From the NCBI RefSeq assembly GCF_004193775.1, contig NW_021143935.1:1-64000 (forward strand): 64,000 nt of DNA, in the 5' to 3' direction. This DNA is from Glycine soja. Taxonomy: Eukaryota > Streptophyta > Magnoliopsida > Fabales > Fabaceae. The position numbers and the translations under genes were made by a program. Positions 58,501-64,000 of the stretch are shown here, piece by piece. Position 1 is the first letter of the stretch, and each line of letters opens with the position of its first letter. The notes under the pieces are model-generated. The model saw only the letters and a program-made list of their open reading frames with translations, had not been told where the DNA came from and did not search any database.

Positions 58501-61500
58501 TCCGATTCAGGCACATAATATATCGAGACGCCCGAAATTGAACAACGGAAGCTCTTGAGAAATTCAAATGGTCATTACTTTTCACTCGGAGGTCCGATTC
58601 GAGCGCATCACATATAGAGACGCTCGCAATTGAACAACGGAAGCTCTCGAGATATTCAAATGGTCATAACTTTTAACTCGGAGGTCGGATTCAGGCACAT
58701 AATATATCGAGACGCCCGAAATTGAACAACGGAAGCTCTTGAGAAATTCAAATGGTCATTACTTTTCACTCGGAGGTCCGATTCAGGCGCATCACATATA
58801 GAGACGCTCGCAATTGAACAACAAGAACTCTCGAGATATTCAAATGGTCATAACTTTTAACTCGGAGGTCCGATTCAGGCACATAAAATATCGAGACGCT
58901 CGAAATTGAACAACGGAAGCTCTTGAGAAATTCAAATGGTCATTACTTTTCACTCGGAGGTCCGATTAAGGCGTATACATATAGAGACGCTCGAAATTGA
59001 ACAACGGAAGCTCTCGAGATATTCAAATGGTCATAACTTTAACTCGGAGGTCCGATTCAGGCACATAATATATCGAGACGCCCGAAATTGAACAACGGAA
59101 GCTCTTGAGAAATTCAAATGGTCATTACTTTTCACTCGGAGGTCCGATTCAGGCACATCACATATAGAGACGCTCGCAATTGAACAACGGAAGCTCTCGA
59201 GATATTCAAATGGTCATAACTTTTAACTCGGAGGTCCGATTCAGGCACATAATATATCGAGACGCCCGAAATTGAACAACGGAAGCTCTTGAGAAATTCA
59301 AATGGTCATTACTTTTCACTCGGAGGTCCGATTCAGGCGCATAACATATAGAGACGCTCGCAATTGAACAACGGAAGCTCTCGAGATATTCAAATGGTCA
59401 TAACTTTTAACTCGGAGGTCCGATTCAGGCACATAATATATCGAGACGCCCGAAATTGAACAACGGAAGCTCTTGAGAAATTCAAATGGTCATTACTTTT
59501 CACTCGGAGGTCCGATTCAGGCGCATCACATATAGAGACGCTCGCAATTGAACAACGGAAGCTCTCGAGATATTCAAATGGTCATAACTTTTAACTCGGA
59601 GGTCCGATTCAGGCACATAAAATATCGAGACGCTCGAAATTGAACAACGGAAGCTCTTGAGAAATTCAAATGGTCATTACTTTTCACTCGGAGGTCCGAT
59701 TCAGGCGCATAATATATAGAGACGCTCGCAATTGAACAACGGAAGCTCTCGAGATATTCAAATGGTCATAACTTTTAACTCGGAGGTCCGATTCAGGCAC
59801 ATAAATATCGAGACGCTCGAAATTGAACAACGGAAGCTCTTGAGAAATTCAAATGGTCATTACTTTTCACTCGGAGGTCCGATTCAGGCGTATAATATAT
59901 GAGACGCTCGCAATTGAACAACGGAAGCTCTCGAGATATTCAAATGGTCATAACTTTTAACTCGGAGGTCCGATTCAGGCACATAAATATCGAGACGCTC
60001 GAAATTGAACAACGGAAGCTCTGAGAAATTCAAATGGTCATTACTTTTCACTCGGAGGTCCGATTCAGGCGTATAATATATCGAGACGCTCGAAATTGAA
60101 CAACGGAAGCTCTGAGAATTCAAATGGTCATAACTTTTAACTCGGAGGTCCGATTCAGGCACATAATATATCGAGACGCCCGAAATTGAACAACGGAAGC
60201 TCTTGAGAAATTCAAATGGTCATTACTTTTCACTCGGAGGTCCGATTCAGGCGCATCACATATAGAGACGCTCGCAATTGAACAACGGAAGCTCTCGAGA
60301 TATTCAAATGGTCATAACTTTTAACTCGGAGGTCCGATTCAGGCACATAAAATATCGAGACGCTCGAAATTGAACAACGGAAGCTCTTGAGAAATTCAAA
60401 TGGTCATTACTTTTCACTCGGAGGTCCGATTCAGGCGATAATATAGAGACGCTCGCAATTGAACAACGGAAGCTCTCGAGATATTCAAATGGTCATAACT
60501 TTAACTCGGAGGTCCGATTCAGGCACATAATATATCGAGACGCTCGAAATTGAACAACGGAAGCTCTTGAGAAATTCAAATGGTCATTACTTTTCACTCG
60601 GAGGTCCGATTCAGGCGTATAATATAGAGACGCTCGAAATTGAACAACGGAAGCTCTCGAGAAATTAAATGGTCATAACTTTTACTCGAGGTCCGATTCA
60701 GGCATAATATATCGAGACGCTCGAAATTGAACAACGGAAGCTCTCGAGAAATTCAAATGGTCATAACTTTTCACTCGGAGGTCCGATTCAGGCGTATAAT
60801 ATATCGAGACGCTCGAAATTGAACAGGAAGCTTTGAGAATTCAAATGGTCATAACTTTTAACTCGGAGGTCCGATTCAGGCACATAATATATCGAGACGC
60901 CCGAAATTGAACAACGGAAGCTCTTGAGAAATTCAAATGGTCATTTCTTTACACTCGGAGGTCCGATCAGGCGCATCACATATAGAGACGCTCGAAATTG
61001 AACAACGGAAGCTCTCGAGATATTCAAATAGTCATAACTTTTAACTCGGAGGTCCGATTCAGGCACATAATATATCGAGACGCCCGAAATTGAACAACGG
61101 AAGCTCTTGAGAAATTCAAATGGTCATTACTTTTCACTCGGAGGTCCGATTCAGGCGCATCACATATAGAGACGCTCGCAATTGAACAACGGAAGCTCTC
61201 GAGATATTCAAATGGTCATAACTTTTAACTCGGAGGTCCGATTCAGGCACATAATATATCGAGACGCCCGAAATTGAACAACGGAAGCTCTTGAGAAATT
61301 CAAATGGTCATTACTTTTCACTCGGAGGTCCGATTCAGGCGCATAATATATCGAGACGCTCGAAATTGAACAACGGAAGCTCTCGAGAAATTCAAATGGT
61401 CATAACTTTTCACTCGGAGGTCCGATTCAGGCACATAATATATCGAGACGCTCGAAATTGAACAACGGAAGCTCTCGAGAAATTAAAATGGTCATAACTT

Positions 61501-64000
61501 TTCACTCGGAGGTCCGATTCAGGCGTATAATATATCGAGACGCTCGAAATTGAACAGTGGAAGCTATAGAGCAATTCAAATGGTCATAACTATTCACTCG
61601 GAGGTCCGATTCAGGCACATAATATATCGAGACGCCCGAAATTGAACAACGGAAGCTCTTGAGAAATTCAAATGGTCATTTCTTTACACTCGGAGGTCCG
61701 ATCAGGCGCATCACATATAGAGACGCTCGAAATTGAACAACGGAAGCTCTCGAGATATTCAAATGGTCATAACTTTTAACTCGGAGGTCCGATTCAGGCA
61801 CATAATATATCGAGACGCCCGAAATTGAACAACGGAAGCTCTTGAGAAATTCAAATGGTCATTACTTTTCACTCGGAGGTCCGATTCAGGCGCATCACAT
61901 ATAGAGACGCTCGCAATTGAACAACGGAAGCTCTCGAGATATTCAAATGGTCATAACTTTTAACTCGGAGGTCCGATTCAGGCACATAATATATCGAGAC
62001 GCCCGAAATTGAACAACGGAAGCTCTTGAGAAATTCAAATGGTCATTACTTTTCACTCGGAGGTCCGATTCAGGCGCATCACATATAGAGACGCTCGCAA
62101 TTGAACAACGGAAGCTCTCGAGATATTCAAATGGTCATAACTTTTAACTCGGAGGTCCGATTCAGGCACATAATATATCGAGACGCTCGAAATTGAACAA
62201 CGGAAGCTCTTGAGAAATTCAAATGGTCATTACTTTTCACTCGGAGGTCCGATTCAGGCGCATCACATATAGAGACGCTCGCAATTGAACAACGGAAGCT
62301 CTCGAGATATTCAAATGGTCATAACTTTTAACTCGGAGGTCCGATTCAGGCACATAAAATATCGAGACGCTCGAAATTGAACAACGGAAGCTCTTGAGAA
62401 ATTCAAATGGTCATTACTTTTCACTCGGAGGTCCGATTCAGGCGTATACATATAGAGACGCTCGAAATTGAACAACGGAAGCTCTCGAGATATTCAAATG
62501 GTCATAACTTTAACTCGGAGGTCCGATTCAGGCACATAATATATCGAGACGCCCGAAATTGAACAACGGAAGCTCTTGAGAAATTCAAATGGTCATTACT
62601 TTTCACTCGGAGGTCCGATTCGAGCGCATCACATATAGAGACGCTCGCAATTGAACAACGGAAGCTCTCGAGATATTCAAATGGTCATAACTTTTAACTC
62701 GGAGGTCGATTAGGCACATAATATATCGAGACGCCCGAAATTGAACAACGGAAGCTCTTGAGAAATTCAAATGGTCATTACTTTTCACTCGGAGGTCCGA
62801 TTCAGGCGCATACATATAGAGACGCTCGAATTGAACAACGGAAGCTCTCGAGATATTCAAATGGTCATAACTTTTAACTCGGAGGTCCGATTCAGGCACA
62901 TAATATATCGAGACGCCCGAAATTGAACAACGGAAGCTCTTGAGAAATTCAAATGGTCATTACTTTTCACTCGGAGGTCCGATTCAGGCGCATCACATAT
63001 AGAGACGCTCGCAATTGAACAACGGAAGCTCTCGAGATATTCAAATGGTCATAACTTTTAACTCGGAGGTCCGATTCAGGCACATAAAATATCGAGGCGC
63101 TCGAAATTGAACAACGGAAGCTCTTGAGAAATTCAAATGGTCATTACTTTTCACTCGGAGGTCCGATTCAGGCGATAATATAGAGACGCTCGCAATTGAA
63201 CAACGGAAGCTCTCGAGATATTCAAATGGTCATAACTTTTAACTCGGAGGTCCGATTCAGGCACATAAATTATCGAGACGCTCGAAATTGAACAACGGAA
63301 GCTCTTGAGAAATTCAAATGGTCATTACTTTTCACTCGGAGGTCCGATTCAGGCGTATAATATAGAGACGCTCGCAATTGAACAACGGAAGCTCTCGAGA
63401 TATTCAAATGGTCATAACTTTTAACTCGGAGGTCCGATTCAGGCACATAAAATATCGAGACGCTCGAAATTGAACAACGGAAGCTCTCGAGAAATTCAAA
63501 TGGTCATAACTTTTCACTCGGAGGTCCGATTCAGGCGTATAATATATCGAGACGCTCGAAATTGAACAGGAAGCTCTGAGAATTCAAATGGTCATAACTT
63601 TTCAACTCGGAGGTCCGATTCAGGCACATAATATATCGAGACGCCCGAAATTGAACAACGGAAGCTCTTGAGAAATTCAAATGGTCATTACTTTTCACTC
63701 GGAGGTCCGATTCAGGCGCATCACATATAGAGACGCTCGCAATTGAACAACGGAAGCTCTCGAGATATTCAAATGGTCATAACTTTTAACTCGGAGGTCC
63801 GATTCAGGCATATAAATATCGAGACGCTCGAAATTGAACAACGGAAGCTCTTGAGAAATTCAAATGGTCATTACTTTTCACTCGGAGGTCCGATTCAGGC
63901 GTATAATATATAGAGACGCTCGCAATTGAACAACGGAAGCTCTCGAGATATTCAAATGGTTATAACTTTTAACTCGGAGGTCCGATTCAGGCACATAATA
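52600..64000 (+). repeat. CentGm region of alternating dimers with many single-base dropouts
   Basis: Much of this part alternates a CTCTTGAGAAATTC / TTCACTC monomer with a CTCTCGAGATATTC / TTAACTC monomer, an effective 183-184-bp dimer (clear at 56800-57300, 58000-60000 and 61600-63500). Monomers are closer to consensus than on the left. Many lack one base exactly where the two types differ (see findings), so the base-level sequence here is suspect. Confidence 0.8.

Larger units (their letters stand above)
35482..64000 (+). repeat. CentGm (SB92) centromere satellite array, ~310 monomers of 91/92 bp
   Basis: The recurring unit runs AGACGCTCG(A/C)AATTGAACAACGGAAGCTCT(T/C)GAGA(A/T)ATTCAAATGGTCAT..., then AACTCGGAGGTCCGATTCAGG, and ends ATAATATATCG. 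Most units are 92 bp; those with GGTCCGATCAGG lack one T and are 91 bp. All are in the same orientation. Recurrent types differ at fixed sites: CTCTTGAGAAATTC, CTCTCGAGATATTC, CTCTCGAGAAATTA, CTATTGAGCAATTC; TTCACTC or TTAACTC; GCGCATCACATATAG, GCGTATAATATATCG or GCACATAAAATATCG. Soybean CentGm-1 (92 bp) and CentGm-2 (91 bp) are the known centromeric satellites. No gene and no foreign insertion were seen inside; the 60-117-residue frames are by-products of the repeat. Confidence 0.95.

Noticed and set aside
35482..64000. Repeated 60-117-residue frames such as 'ASHIETLEIEQRKLLRNSNGHYFSLGG'-like peptides (shortened pattern)
   Set aside because: They track the CentGm monomer period, appear in both orientations and break at every indel; satellite by-products.

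Overview
The window is pericentromeric or centromeric DNA of a legume, almost certainly soybean (Glycine). Three things point there: a 28.5-kb array of the 91/92-bp CentGm (SB92) centromere satellite, a SIRE1-type Ty1/copia element, and an Ogre-type Ty3/gypsy element with legume Ogre LTR ends and primer-binding site. I see no host gene, tRNA, rRNA or CRISPR array. Everything is satellite or nested retrotransposon.

Layout. (1) 1-7506, minus strand: 5' LTR, primer site, intact gag-pol and the start of an envelope-position ORF of a SIRE1-like element that runs off the left edge. (2) 7507-31225, minus strand: an Ogre-type complex. LTR copies at 13208-15150 and 29283-31225 bound one 18,018-bp element. 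The left LTR has a polypurine tract on one side and a primer-binding site on the other, so it is shared with a second, tandem element (7507-13207) that the SIRE1-like element interrupts. Pol is missing and gag and ORF1 are broken. The 3' part (15151-23580) holds at least five families of tandem repeats, a decayed ORF and a 732-bp solo LTR. (3) 31226-35481, plus strand: the right half of a CRM-type (GmCR-like) centromeric retrotransposon. It has a long open gag-protease-degenerate RT ORF whose stop lies inside the 3' LTR; its 5' LTR must lie left of the window. (4) 35482-64000: about 310 CentGm monomers, all in one orientation, with several levels of higher-order repetition.

History read from the nesting: the satellite came first; the CRM-type element inserted in it; the Ogre-type element inserted in the CRM leader; a 7.6-kb stretch (LTR plus 5' half) was duplicated with about two visible differences; the SIRE1-like element then inserted in one copy, while the other copy keeps the empty target site.

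Main points for a second look: the shared-LTR tandem Ogre, the hairpin-forming 24-bp minisatellite with apparent compensatory changes, the open but catalytically dead CRM ORF, the out-of-frame SIRE1 envelope-position ORF, and a pattern of single-base dropouts at diagnostic satellite sites from about 52.6 kb onward that looks like consensus-calling error rather than biology.
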